In this document: positions 44,769 through 53,851 of the stretch, one piece after another | How positions within the stretch are numbered: position 1 is the stretch's first letter | Layout: every line of letters starts with the position of its first letter | Assembly (NCBI GenBank): GCA_018969355.1 | Contig: JAGWYO010000005.1 | Coordinates: forward strand, 1-54,933 | Reading direction: 5' to 3' | Length of the DNA: 54,933 nt | DNA from: Actinomycetales bacterium | Lineage (GTDB): Bacteria; Actinomycetota; Actinomycetes; Nanopelagicales; Nanopelagicaceae | The notes under the pieces: model-generated | Told to the model about the DNA's origin: nothing | Database searches by the model: none | Seen by the model: the letters and a program-made list of their open reading frames with translations, nothing else | Translations under genes and position numbers: made by a program

Positions 44769-44957
44769 GTGGCATCAAATATCGGTTCTGTTGTAACCCT
44801 AGTATCAATTGGCGTAGTTTGCTGGGTAATTGCCTTAGTTATTGCATTAGCAGTAGGTGCGGATGCAAAAATCATCTGGACCTGCCTATGCGGAGCAGGC
44901 CTAGGCCTAACCGGTATTCGGTATTCAATTCGCCGCAATAAACGCAGCGGAATTTAA
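44769..44957 (+). CDS. DUF2530-like small membrane protein
   Basis: 62 residues: two membrane helices (about 5-28 and 33-50) and a basic end (RYSIRRNKRSGI). Length, topology and place between serC/MFS and the Csp-like/DUF3027 genes match the actinobacterial DUF2530 family, though the N-terminus here is shorter than usual. The GTG start has no ribosome-binding sequence, suggesting a leaderless message. One base separates its stop from the convergent Csp-like gene. Function unknown. Confidence 0.7.
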   Translation: MASNIGSVVTLVSIGVVCWVIALVIALAVGADAKIIWTCLCGAGLGLTGIRYSIRRNKRSGI

Positions 44958-44958
44958 T

Positions 44959-45342
44959 TTACGCCTCTAGAGCAGATGCAATACCGCGCAATACGCGGCC
45001 TAAACGCTCTGCCTCAACTGCTGATGGATGGCGGCCTTGGCGCAAACCATTTCCCACACGATCTAAAATCTTGATCGTGTCTTCAATCATCGCAGCTAAA
45101 TCATCAGTATTGGTGCGTGAATTTTCAGCAAGTGATGGAGGTGCATCAATGATGTGAACAGAAAGTGCTTGTGGTCCGCGACGTGAATCAGCAATGCTAA
45201 ATTCAAGCTTTGTTCCGGGCTTGACTGTTGCAACACCTTCTGGAAGAGATGAAGCGGCTAGATAAACATCTTCACCTTCATCATTGGCAATAAAACCGAA
45301 ACCCTTTTCTAGGGAGAACCATTTAACGCGTCCTGTAGGCAT
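44959..45342 (-). CDS. Cold-shock-domain protein with C-terminal extension
   Basis: 127 residues. Residues 1-65 form a cold-shock domain with RNP1 KGFGFI and the RNP2-like DVYLAA (normally VFVH), so one nucleic-acid contact strip is altered. Residues 75-127 are a helical extension (LAAMIEDTIKILDRVGNGLRQ). This longer architecture is typical of the actinobacterial CspD/CspB-like protein found beside DUF3027. It probably binds single-stranded RNA or DNA. Confidence 0.87.
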   Translation of the reverse strand: MPTGRVKWFSLEKGFGFIANDEGEDVYLAASSLPEGVATVKPGTKLEFSIADSRRGPQALSVHIIDAPPSLAENSRTNTDDLAAMIEDTIKILDRVGNGLRQGRHPSAVEAERLGRVLRGIASALEA

Positions 45343-45402
45343 GGGGAGGGCTCCTTGATTATTTTGTGTCTTCGTTTAGCCGCGGGGTTTGCGGTCAGGG
45401 CT

Positions 45403-46149
45403 TTAGTTTATCACCAGGTCAGTAAAGGTCGCTTCCGAGTGAGCACCGCATCCATGATCTACAGAGACCACGCGTGCATCATCGGGAGAGATTGCATTTG
45501 CACATACGCCAAAGGTTGCGCGTAGTGAGCCTGCGATGGGAAGAAAGAATCCACAAGAGTGACATGGCTTAGGAGCAGCTTGTGCCAATGGTGCTTGTGG
45601 GCCGCGCTCTCCCTCATACCAACGTTTTGCAGCTTGATCACGGCCTTCAATCGACATTACTCGCGCACGACCAAATCCTAATTCAACTGCCATCGCTGTA
45701 TCTAAATCCTCATCCTGTGGCAATGCAGATTGCCCAGGAACTAAACGTGCATCATCGAGTGAACTTGGAACAATGTCACCAACGCCAACATCACCGGGCA
45801 CAATGCGATCGCGATAAGGAATCCACTCTGGGGCAAGTAGCGCATCTGGCCCAGGAAGAACTACTAGATCACAAATAGTTGCAGCTGCATCTGCGTCAAC
45901 TTTTGCCACAGTGACACACCAACGCCAACCCTTATAGCCATCTAAGTTTGCGTGAAAAAGATATGTAGCAACACGGTTCTCATCATCAAACTCAACGCTA
46001 ATAAATGAACCAACATGTTCACGTTTTTCTGCTTGTTCAAAGATTGCAGTATGGGCAAGATTTTTTGCATCAAAAGGAGCAGGTGCCTTTGACACACTCT
46101 TCTTAGAACTCTCCTTTGGCGCTTTTCTCACCAATGATTTCTTTGCCAT
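45403..46149 (-). CDS. DUF3027 protein with a putative zinc knuckle
   Basis: 248 residues. A basic Lys/Ser/Ala-rich N-terminus (AKKSLVRKAPKESSKKSVSK), a core with YKGWRWCVTVAKVD and DALLAPEWIPYRDRI, which marks the actinobacterial DUF3027 family, then PCHSCGFFLP and VCAN plus a later HGCGAH that together could bind zinc. Function unknown. It is always found near the Csp-like gene in actinobacteria, and lies between it and groEL here. Family assignment is good; no biochemical role can be given. Confidence 0.87.
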   Translation of the reverse strand: MAKKSLVRKAPKESSKKSVSKAPAPFDAKNLAHTAIFEQAEKREHVGSFISVEFDDENRVATYLFHANLDGYKGWRWCVTVAKVDADAAATICDLVVLPGPDALLAPEWIPYRDRIVPGDVGVGDIVPSSLDDARLVPGQSALPQDEDLDTAMAVELGFGRARVMSIEGRDQAAKRWYEGERGPQAPLAQAAPKPCHSCGFFLPIAGSLRATFGVCANAISPDDARVVSVDHGCGAHSEATFTDLVIN

Positions 46150-46167
46150 GCCTATAGGGTAAAGCAG

Positions 46168-46200
46168 AACGCCGCCCTCGCGTTAATCGAGGACGGCGTT
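46168..46200 (-). terminator. groEL terminator-like hairpin
   Basis: AACGCCGtCCTCG pairs with CGAGGgCGGCGTT across a 7-nt loop, 13 positions with one mismatch. It lies 24 bp after the groEL stop. The tail on that strand is CTGCTTTACC, only moderately T-rich. Confidence 0.7.
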
Positions 46201-46224
46201 AGGCTTACTTAAGTAAAAACAGGC

Positions 46225-47856
<1,632 letters not shown>

Positions 47857-47889
47857 TCACTTTCATGTAATCGTTCGTTTGCGGGGGCT

Positions 47890-47916
47890 TTATCACTCGC
47901 ACCCCGAGAGTGCTAA
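47890..47916. promoter_or_regulatory. CIRCE operator (HrcA site)
   Basis: On the groEL strand: TTAGCACTC, nine bases, GAGTGATAA. This differs from the CIRCE consensus (TTAGCACTC-N9-GAGTGCTAA) at one position. It lies 43 bp upstream of the groEL start, where HrcA would block transcription until heat stress. Confidence 0.92.
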
Positions 47917-47967
47917 CGCCAAATCTACGGGAGTTATTTCCCAGGCGCAAAACGGCTGAAGGAGGGC

Positions 47968-48231
47968 TTAGCGGGCGATGCGGGTGTTCATGCGGGCCTC
48001 GCGCAGGCGGCGCAGGCGCTTGACGAGCATGGGAGAGGCAGTTAGCGCATCATCACGATCGATTAAGTCATTGAGAAGTTGGTAGTAACGGGCAGCAGTG
48101 AGATCAAAAAGCTCCTTGATCGCTGCCTCTTTAGCCCCTGCATAGCGCCACCAGCTCGCTTCAAAATCCAAGATGCGCAGTTCAAGGTCGCTCAGACCTG
48201 CGTGCATGGCGGACTCTTCTTGCGCGGACAT
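47968..48231 (-). CDS. DUF3263 protein
   Basis: 87 residues with the family signature LRILDFEASWWRYAGAKEAAIKELFDL followed by ARYYQLLNDLID and a basic end (LVKRLRRLREAR). It looks like a small helix-turn-helix DNA-binding protein; the family is restricted to actinobacteria and uncharacterised as far as I know. It lies upstream of groEL on the same strand but is separated by the CIRCE promoter region. Confidence 0.85.
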   Translation of the reverse strand: MSAQEESAMHAGLSDLELRILDFEASWWRYAGAKEAAIKELFDLTAARYYQLLNDLIDRDDALTASPMLVKRLRRLREARMNTRIAR

Positions 48232-48270
48232 GAGGGAAATCGTATCGGGTGAGCGGGAAAAATGTGGGAT

Positions 48271-49617
48271 TTACAGGGTGGAGAGGATCATTTCAATATC
48301 GCTGATTTTTGTCCATGGGTTAACAATGGCAAATCGCAGAATTGGTTGGCCTTTGTGGGATGAAGGTGGAATAAAACCTATTTGATCAGAAAGAAGTTTG
48401 TCAGACCAACTTTGATAATCACGTGCCATCCAACCATTGCGTGTAAATGCAACGATTGAAAGTTCTGGTTCACATACTAACTCTAAATCAGGATGTGCTT
48501 TAACTAATTCGGCAGCTTGGTGGGCCACTGTTAATGATTGCTCCATCGCTTCGGTATATGCATCAGTGCCATAGGCGGCAAGGGAAAACCAAAAAGGTAA
48601 TCCACGTGTGCGACGAGTTAATTGAATTGCATAATCAGAAGGTGAGAATGCACCATCTTTTAATGTGTCTAAATAGGAGGCATGTTGTGAGTGCACTTGG
48701 CGAGCAAGTTCGGGCTGACGATAAATAAGTGCACATGCATCATAGGGCGCAAACAACCATTTGTGTGGATCAACGATGAGCGAATCAGCAGCCTCTACCC
48801 CATCAAAGTGCGAACGAACCGATGGAGCACACAGCGCAGCTAATCCATAGGCCCCATCAACATGAAACCAAATCCCCCGCTCATGTGCTGCGCTGCCAAT
48901 GCCTTGTAAGTCATCAATGATTCCAAGATTTGTTGTGCCAGCAGTTGCAACTACGGCAAACACACGATGCGTTGTTGTTGCATGCAGGTGATCAATGGCA
49001 TGGGCAACGGCATCCCCCATTAACTTTCCATGAGCTGCAACGGGCACCTTTAAAACATCAACATCCATTACTTGTGCAGCGCTAACAATGGAAGAATGTG
49101 CTTCTTCACTACAAGCAATCACCCACCGTGAAGCCCCTGGGTGCTTCTTTCGTCCCTGTGCACGTGCCACAACTAGCGCTGAAAGATTTCCAATTGTTCC
49201 GCCCTGCACAAAAACTCCACCTGATTCCTGAGGCAATTGTGCTAAATCAGAAATCCAACGCAGGGCTTGGTTTTCAGCAAATACAGCCCCTGCTCCTTCT
49301 TGCCAAGAGCCGCCATAGAGCGCACTTGCACCAACAACTAAATCAAAAAGGTTTGCATACTCACTAGGAGCAGATGGAATAAAAGCTAAATTGCGGGGGT
49401 GATCTGTTGAAATACAGGCTTTGGCTAAGACAGATGTGAAAACTTCTAAGGCCTCATGTCCACCCAGACCACGGGCAGTGATGGTGTTTCCGACTTCACT
49501 AAATAAATCCTCTGCTGTGCGAGGACCATCTAACGGTGGATCGTTTTTTAAGCGATCAAGACTGTATGCCAAAATTTCAGCTGCAAGGGCTTGAACTTCT
49601 GGGGTGAACTCATGCAC
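48271..49617 (-). CDS. PLP-dependent amino-acid decarboxylase (group II/AADC family)
   Basis: 448 residues. Seen: the PLP-phosphate region GGTIGNLSALVVARA, EEAHSSIVSAA, HVDGAYGLAALCAPSVR with the conserved Asp, and VDPHKWLFAPYDACALI holding the PLP lysine near residue 285. Length and motifs place it with aromatic-L-amino-acid, glutamate and related decarboxylases; the exact substrate cannot be read. The GTG start overlaps the upstream SDR-DUF2867 stop by 8 bp, so the two are likely co-transcribed. Confidence 0.88.
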   Translation of the reverse strand: MHEFTPEVQALAAEILAYSLDRLKNDPPLDGPRTAEDLFSEVGNTITARGLGGHEALEVFTSVLAKACISTDHPRNLAFIPSAPSEYANLFDLVVGASALYGGSWQEGAGAVFAENQALRWISDLAQLPQESGGVFVQGGTIGNLSALVVARAQGRKKHPGASRWVIACSEEAHSSIVSAAQVMDVDVLKVPVAAHGKLMGDAVAHAIDHLHATTTHRVFAVVATAGTTNLGIIDDLQGIGSAAHERGIWFHVDGAYGLAALCAPSVRSHFDGVEAADSLIVDPHKWLFAPYDACALIYRQPELARQVHSQHASYLDTLKDGAFSPSDYAIQLTRRTRGLPFWFSLAAYGTDAYTEAMEQSLTVAHQAAELVKAHPDLELVCEPELSIVAFTRNGWMARDYQSWSDKLLSDQIGFIPPSSHKGQPILRFAIVNPWTKISDIEMILSTL

Positions 49618-51091
49618 TGTTCTTAGCTTTCTTGATGATGTTTCTTAGCATCGTTGGAAAGACAAAGAAATGAAATGGTGCAACTGCATACCAATACATC
49701 TGGCCCCCAAGTCCACGAGGATTAAAAGTAGCCTCTTGAACAATCCTTGTCCTGCCATTAACCCTTGACACTGTGAACTCTAGCCATGCTTTGCCTGGTA
49801 AAACCATTTCAGCATAAAGTTTTAATCGCACACCTGGCTCTAACTCTTCTACTCTCCAGAAATCTAAACTCTCGCCCACGCGCAAGAAATCAGGATCTCT
49901 GCGCCCACGGCGAAGTCCCACTCCGCCAAAGAGGAATCGATCTAAAACTCCACGTGCCCACCATAGAAAATCTGAACCAAACCAGCCGTTATCACCGCCG
50001 ATTCGCTCTATCTGTCTCCAGAGCTTTTCTGCAGGAACATCAGTGAGCCTTTCTCTGCGATCACGCAAAACCATTTCACCTGCCCACTCAGGATCTCCTT
50101 GAGCTTTTTGCCACGGAGCAGTGGGCATCGCAGCATCTGACCAACGTGTTTCAACGCCATGGGTTGTGAGCTTAGAAAGAGCTAGTGAAATAGCGTTTTC
50201 AACATCAATCAAGCCTTCTGCAGGCTTTGGAATGAGTGCATCAATTGATTTCGCAGGATCGGCAACAACTTCACTGATCAGTGAACCCACTAACGGCCGC
50301 GCAAGAGCTGTTGGAACAGGTGTTACCAAACCAATCCACAAACTTGATAGCCCTGGAGTTAAAACCGGAACTTTAATAATCCAGCGTTTTTTTAACCCAG
50401 ATAGTTTTGCAAACTTTTGCATCATGTCGGCATAAGAGAGTACTTCTGGGCCGCCGATATCGAAGATTTGATTCACTGGAGTCTCTAACTGTGCAGCAGC
50501 CTTCAAGTAATAGAGGACATCTCTAATTGCAATGGGGTGAGTTTTATTCATCACCCACTTAGGTGTGGTCATGATTGGAAGGCGGTGAGTTAAATGGCGC
50601 AACATTTCAAAACTTGCAGAACCAGAACCAATAATGATTCCTGCGCGCAGCTCTAGAACTGGCACAGAAGTAGTTGCTAGTGATCGTCCAGTCATTGCCC
50701 GTGAGGCTAAGTGCTTACTAATGTTGATATCGTTTGCAATTCCACCCAAATAAATAATCTGCGAAACTCCAGCACGCTGGGCAGCTTGGGCAAAGTTTTT
50801 CGCCATTTGAGATTCAATCTCATCAAAGTTTGGCCCTAAGTTAATTGAGTGCAAGAGATAAAAAGCTGTGTGAACACCAGTTAGCGCCCGGTCCATGTCA
50901 GCAATATTTTCAGCACTGCCCTCACAAATATCTACATTTGAAGCCCATGGTTGGCCAAGGATCTTGTGTTTATCGCGAACTAATATTCTAACATCGTTAT
51001 TTTCATCAACCAGGGCACGCACTAAACGCCCGCCCACATAGCCCGATGCACCTGTAACAAGGTACTTGCGGCTTTGATTGGGCGAGGACAT
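49610..51091 (-). CDS. NAD(P)-binding SDR fused to DUF2867
   Basis: 493 residues. An extended SDR fold (YLVTGASGYVGGRLVRAL at about 10-27, LHSIN, IIYLGGI) with an atypical active site, followed by a C-terminal DUF2867 domain (about 340-490: WWARGVLDRFLFGGVGLRRGRRD, FWRVEEL, GLGGQMYWYAVAPFHFFVFP). This fusion is known in many bacteria but lacks a proven function. I chose ATG 51091, since a -10-like TAGGCT lies 7 nt upstream of it and the family begins near here; the frame is open for 16 more codons upstream. Divergent from ndh. Confidence 0.87.
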   Translation of the reverse strand: MSSPNQSRKYLVTGASGYVGGRLVRALVDENNDVRILVRDKHKILGQPWASNVDICEGSAENIADMDRALTGVHTAFYLLHSINLGPNFDEIESQMAKNFAQAAQRAGVSQIIYLGGIANDINISKHLASRAMTGRSLATTSVPVLELRAGIIIGSGSASFEMLRHLTHRLPIMTTPKWVMNKTHPIAIRDVLYYLKAAAQLETPVNQIFDIGGPEVLSYADMMQKFAKLSGLKKRWIIKVPVLTPGLSSLWIGLVTPVPTALARPLVGSLISEVVADPAKSIDALIPKPAEGLIDVENAISLALSKLTTHGVETRWSDAAMPTAPWQKAQGDPEWAGEMVLRDRRERLTDVPAEKLWRQIERIGGDNGWFGSDFLWWARGVLDRFLFGGVGLRRGRRDPDFLRVGESLDFWRVEELEPGVRLKLYAEMVLPGKAWLEFTVSRVNGRTRIVQEATFNPRGLGGQMYWYAVAPFHFFVFPTMLRNIIKKAKNSA

Positions 51092-51098
51092 GTTGCGA

Positions 51099-51108
51099 AG
51101 CCTAGACT
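51099..51108. promoter_or_regulatory. Overlapping divergent -10 hexamers between the SDR-DUF2867 gene and ndh
   Basis: The decamer AGCCTAGACT contains TAGACT for ndh (6 nt before its ATG) and, on the other strand, TAGGCT for the SDR gene (7 nt before its ATG). They share two bases. Neither start has a ribosome-binding sequence, so both messages are probably leaderless. Confidence 0.45.
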
Positions 51109-51114
51109 TACTCC

Positions 51115-52350
51115 ATGGAAAAGACACCTCAAAAGCCACGAGTAGTAATACTCGGTGCTGGTTTTGGTGGACTCACGGCCGCAAAGGCTATGGCAGATTT
51201 CGCCCATGTCACTGTGGTGGATCGCCACAACTTCCAAACTTTTTTACCCTTGCTCTATCAGGTCTCCACCGCAGGACTTGCAGCAGATCACGTTGCACAT
51301 CCAATTCGCGGTGCGCTTAGAAAAACTGGAATTCAATTTCGGATGGGCTCTCCAATTTCAGTGGATCACAAGAATAGAACTATTAAGTTAGATAGCTCTG
51401 AGGTCTTAGAGTTTGACCAACTCGTCGTTGCACTTGGTTCTGTTACAGCAGATTTCTCAATTCCGGGAGTTGCTGAACACGCTCTTGGAATGAAGAGTGT
51501 GAGTGAGGCATTAGCAATTCGTGCAGAAGTGATGCGCCGATTTGAAGATCTCTGCCGATTTGAAGATGACACCATCTTTTCAATCTCAGTCGTTGGCGGT
51601 GGACCAACGGGAGTTGAGATGGCTGGAGCATTTGCTGAATTAGTTCGTGGCCCACTTAAAAATGATCAAGCTCATGCTGCAGCACATATTCGAATAAACC
51701 TCATTGAAGCAGGAGCTCGAATCTTGCCTATGTTTTCAGAGAAGTTATCTGCCCGTGCTAAAAAGGATTTAGAAAAACTGGGCGTCAATGTTCGTCTCAA
51801 TACTGCAGTGGCTGAGATAAAGCCACGATCTATCATCGTGAAAAATTCAGATCCCATTGCATCAGAGGTAACTATTTGGGCAGCTGGTGTTAAAGGTGAG
51901 CCTGCGGGCGAAAAATTGAATCTACCACTCGTGAATACGCGCATTGATGTTGAGAACACATTGCAGGTTAAGCACTATCCAGGAATCTTTGCAATTGGTG
52001 ATATCGCAGGATTTGAAGGAAAAGATGGACGCTTTCTCCCCATGGTTGCACCTGTTGCCATGCAACAAGGTCGCTTTGTTGCCAAGCAAATAAAGCGTTT
52101 AGCAAATGGTCAGCCACTTGAATCTTTTAAATATATTGATAAGGGTTCCATGGCCACAATCGGGCGCCATAAAGCAATTGTTGAAGTCAAGGGCTTTCGA
52201 ATGGCTGGAATTCCAGCGTGGTATGCCTGGCTGTGGTTGCACTTGTTCTATTTATTAGGCGGACGCAACAAGATTGGCACAATGGCCGACTGGACATGGA
52301 ACTACTTAACCTTTGATCGCGGTAATCGTCACATCATGGATTCGTTGTAA
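51115..52350 (+). CDS. ndh: Type II NADH dehydrogenase
   Basis: Single-subunit, non-proton-pumping NADH:quinone oxidoreductase on the inner membrane face. 411 residues. Seen: the FAD loop VVILGAGFGGLTAAKAM at about 10-26, VDRHNFQTFLPLLYQVSTAGL, which is a type II signature, the NADH loop VVGGGPTGVEMAGAF near 165, FAIGDIAG with the FAD Asp near 290, VAPVAMQQGRF, and a C-terminal amphipathic region (WYAWLWLHLFYLLGGRNK) for membrane attachment. The alpha/beta hydrolase start overlaps its stop by one base (TAATG). Confidence 0.95.
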   Translation: MEKTPQKPRVVILGAGFGGLTAAKAMADFAHVTVVDRHNFQTFLPLLYQVSTAGLAADHVAHPIRGALRKTGIQFRMGSPISVDHKNRTIKLDSSEVLEFDQLVVALGSVTADFSIPGVAEHALGMKSVSEALAIRAEVMRRFEDLCRFEDDTIFSISVVGGGPTGVEMAGAFAELVRGPLKNDQAHAAAHIRINLIEAGARILPMFSEKLSARAKKDLEKLGVNVRLNTAVAEIKPRSIIVKNSDPIASEVTIWAAGVKGEPAGEKLNLPLVNTRIDVENTLQVKHYPGIFAIGDIAGFEGKDGRFLPMVAPVAMQQGRFVAKQIKRLANGQPLESFKYIDKGSMATIGRHKAIVEVKGFRMAGIPAWYAWLWLHLFYLLGGRNKIGTMADWTWNYLTFDRGNRHIMDSL

Positions 52351-53126
52351 TGCCTGAATACATCAATCTTCGAAATCATCAGCTCTATTCCTACGAGTGG
52401 GATCATGAAGGTGAAGCCGTAGTTCTACTTCATGGCGGCATGAGCAAGACTTCTAGCTGGGATTATTTAATGGTTCCACCCCTTGAAGATGAATTTCATG
52501 TCTTTGCATACGATCGCACAGGCCATGGTTTCACCGCAGATCAACCCGGCAGTCTGCACTTTGAATTTCAATGCCAAGAGGCAATTGCATACCTAGAAGA
52601 TGTTGTAAAAGAGCCTGCTCATCTCATTGGCTATAGCGATGGGGGAATCATCGCCCTAATGGTTGCGATTAGGCGGCCTGAATTAGTGAAATCAATTGTG
52701 GCAATTGGGGCTAATTATCATTACAGCGCACCCTTAAGTGATTTTGACGAAGCAAATGTCTCTGAAGAAGATCAAGCTGAATACAACTTAATTTCACCTG
52801 ATGCTCCCCATACTCTGCTTGAAAAAATCAAGCGGATGAATGAAATTTGGAAAACTGAGCCTGATATCTCTCTGAGTGAAATCGCATCCATCCAATGCCC
52901 TGTTTTAGTTATGGCAGGAGATGACGATGTCATTGCTCACGATCACACAATCTCTCTTTATGAGGCCTTGCCGCTGGGGCAGTTGGCAATTATCCCTGGA
53001 ACTTCGCATGGATTAGTAAAAGAAAAGCCCGCGTTAGTAATCGCTGTAATCATGCAGTTCCTGGAAGACCTGAGCTATCCAATTACCCGCCAACCGATTC
53101 GGCGAACTAACAATCAATCGGAGTAA
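52350..53126 (+). CDS. Alpha/beta-hydrolase
   Basis: 258 residues. Seen: VVLLHGGMSKTSSWDYL (oxyanion region), YDRTGHGFT, the nucleophile elbow IGYSDGGIIAL near residue 96, VMAGDDDVIA with the likely catalytic Asp, and GTSHGLVKEKP with the catalytic His. All three triad members are present; the substrate is unknown. No signal peptide. Coupled to ndh by a one-base overlap; its 3' end overlaps the convergent carbonic anhydrase by 20 bp. Confidence 0.9.
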   Translation: MPEYINLRNHQLYSYEWDHEGEAVVLLHGGMSKTSSWDYLMVPPLEDEFHVFAYDRTGHGFTADQPGSLHFEFQCQEAIAYLEDVVKEPAHLIGYSDGGIIALMVAIRRPELVKSIVAIGANYHYSAPLSDFDEANVSEEDQAEYNLISPDAPHTLLEKIKRMNEIWKTEPDISLSEIASIQCPVLVMAGDDDVIAHDHTISLYEALPLGQLAIIPGTSHGLVKEKPALVIAVIMQFLEDLSYPITRQPIRRTNNQSE

Positions 53127-53619
53127 TTTTTCCTGTGGCAACATCATAAATTGCACCACCCACTGAAACACCCTTGTTGAGTAAGCGATAGGTGCGAACG
53201 GCATTCACATCTTCTATTAATGCAGCTCGTTGATCAGCAACGGTTTTGAATTGCAGCTCTGATGTGTCAATGCCATATTTAGTATCTATCTCGCGGTGAA
53301 TCTCCGCTTCATCCACTTGCGCCATTCGACAGTTGGTATGAGGCATGATTAAAATTCTTTTCACACCCAACAAATATGTTGCCAAAACCAAAGTACGTAA
53401 AACGTCATCAGTCACACGCGCTCCAGCATTACGTAATATCTTGGCATCGCCTGAGTTCATACCAATAACTGAGAGGGGATTAATGCGTGAATCCATACAG
53501 GTAACAATTGCAAGGCCTTTTTGAGCAACTCCCGTTAAACCTGAGTACTTGAAAGTTTTGATGTATTCATCATTGGCTGCCAATGCATCGGCAAATTCAT
53601 CGTAAGGAAAAATAGCCAT
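53107..53619 (-). CDS. Beta-class carbonic anhydrase
   Basis: Interconverts CO2 and bicarbonate. 170 residues, the short form like mycobacterial Rv1284. Zinc ligands are present: Cys in TCMDSR (with the Asp-Arg dyad), His and Cys in MPHTNCRM. RNAGARVTDDVLRTL is also typical. The frame begins with two ATGs; I use the second (GGGG 5 nt upstream). The region just upstream holds a tRNA fragment, so its original promoter may have been changed by an integration event. Confidence 0.93.
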   Translation of the reverse strand: MAIFPYDEFADALAANDEYIKTFKYSGLTGVAQKGLAIVTCMDSRINPLSVIGMNSGDAKILRNAGARVTDDVLRTLVLATYLLGVKRILIMPHTNCRMAQVDEAEIHREIDTKYGIDTSELQFKTVADQRAALIEDVNAVRTYRLLNKGVSVGGAIYDVATGKITPIDC

Positions 53620-53643
53620 CATTTCCCCTTTCGTAAAACCACG

Positions 53644-53690
53644 AGCCCCCCGTCAGGATTGAACTGACGACCTGCGCATTACAAGTGCGC
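53644..53690 (-). pseudogene. 3' fragment of tRNA-Thr(UGU), probable att site
   Basis: On the minus strand: anticodon stem GCGCA/TGCGC with loop CTTGTAA (anticodon UGU), variable loop AGGTC, T stem GTCAG/CTGAC with loop TTCAATC, then the 3' acceptor strand GGGGGGC and discriminator T. The 26 nt before it (which should be the acceptor 5' strand and D arm) show no match to AGCCCCC or GCTCAG. It therefore cannot be a working tRNA. A 3' part starting near the anticodon arm is what site-specific integrases leave at the far end of an inserted element. Confidence 0.75.
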
Positions 53691-53757
53691 TGATATTACT
53701 GTCCTTCGCGAGCCTTACGCTGAGATGTCGCCTTAGTGACAAGAAACGTTTGCAAGA

Positions 53758-53804
53758 AAGAGCCAGGGGCGCCTTCGATTTAATCGAACACTTACCTGGC
53801 TCTT
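53758..53804 (-). terminator. Branched hairpin between the tRNA fragment and the repeat-protein gene
   Basis: Outer arms AAGAGCCAGG and CCTGGCTCTT (10 bp) enclose a nested stem TTCGAT/ATCGAA. On the minus strand it lies 48 bp after the repeat-protein stop codon and is followed by TCTTGC after the TCTT, so it can end that gene's transcript. Confidence 0.6.
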
Positions 53805-53851
53805 AGCAATCGATAAATTCTTGGAGAACTTCCTGACCAAAAATCCACCTT

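Noticed and set aside
53644-53717. A complete tRNA-Thr gene
   Set aside because: The 26 nt before the anticodon arm cannot form a D arm and do not pair with the GGGGGGC acceptor strand.
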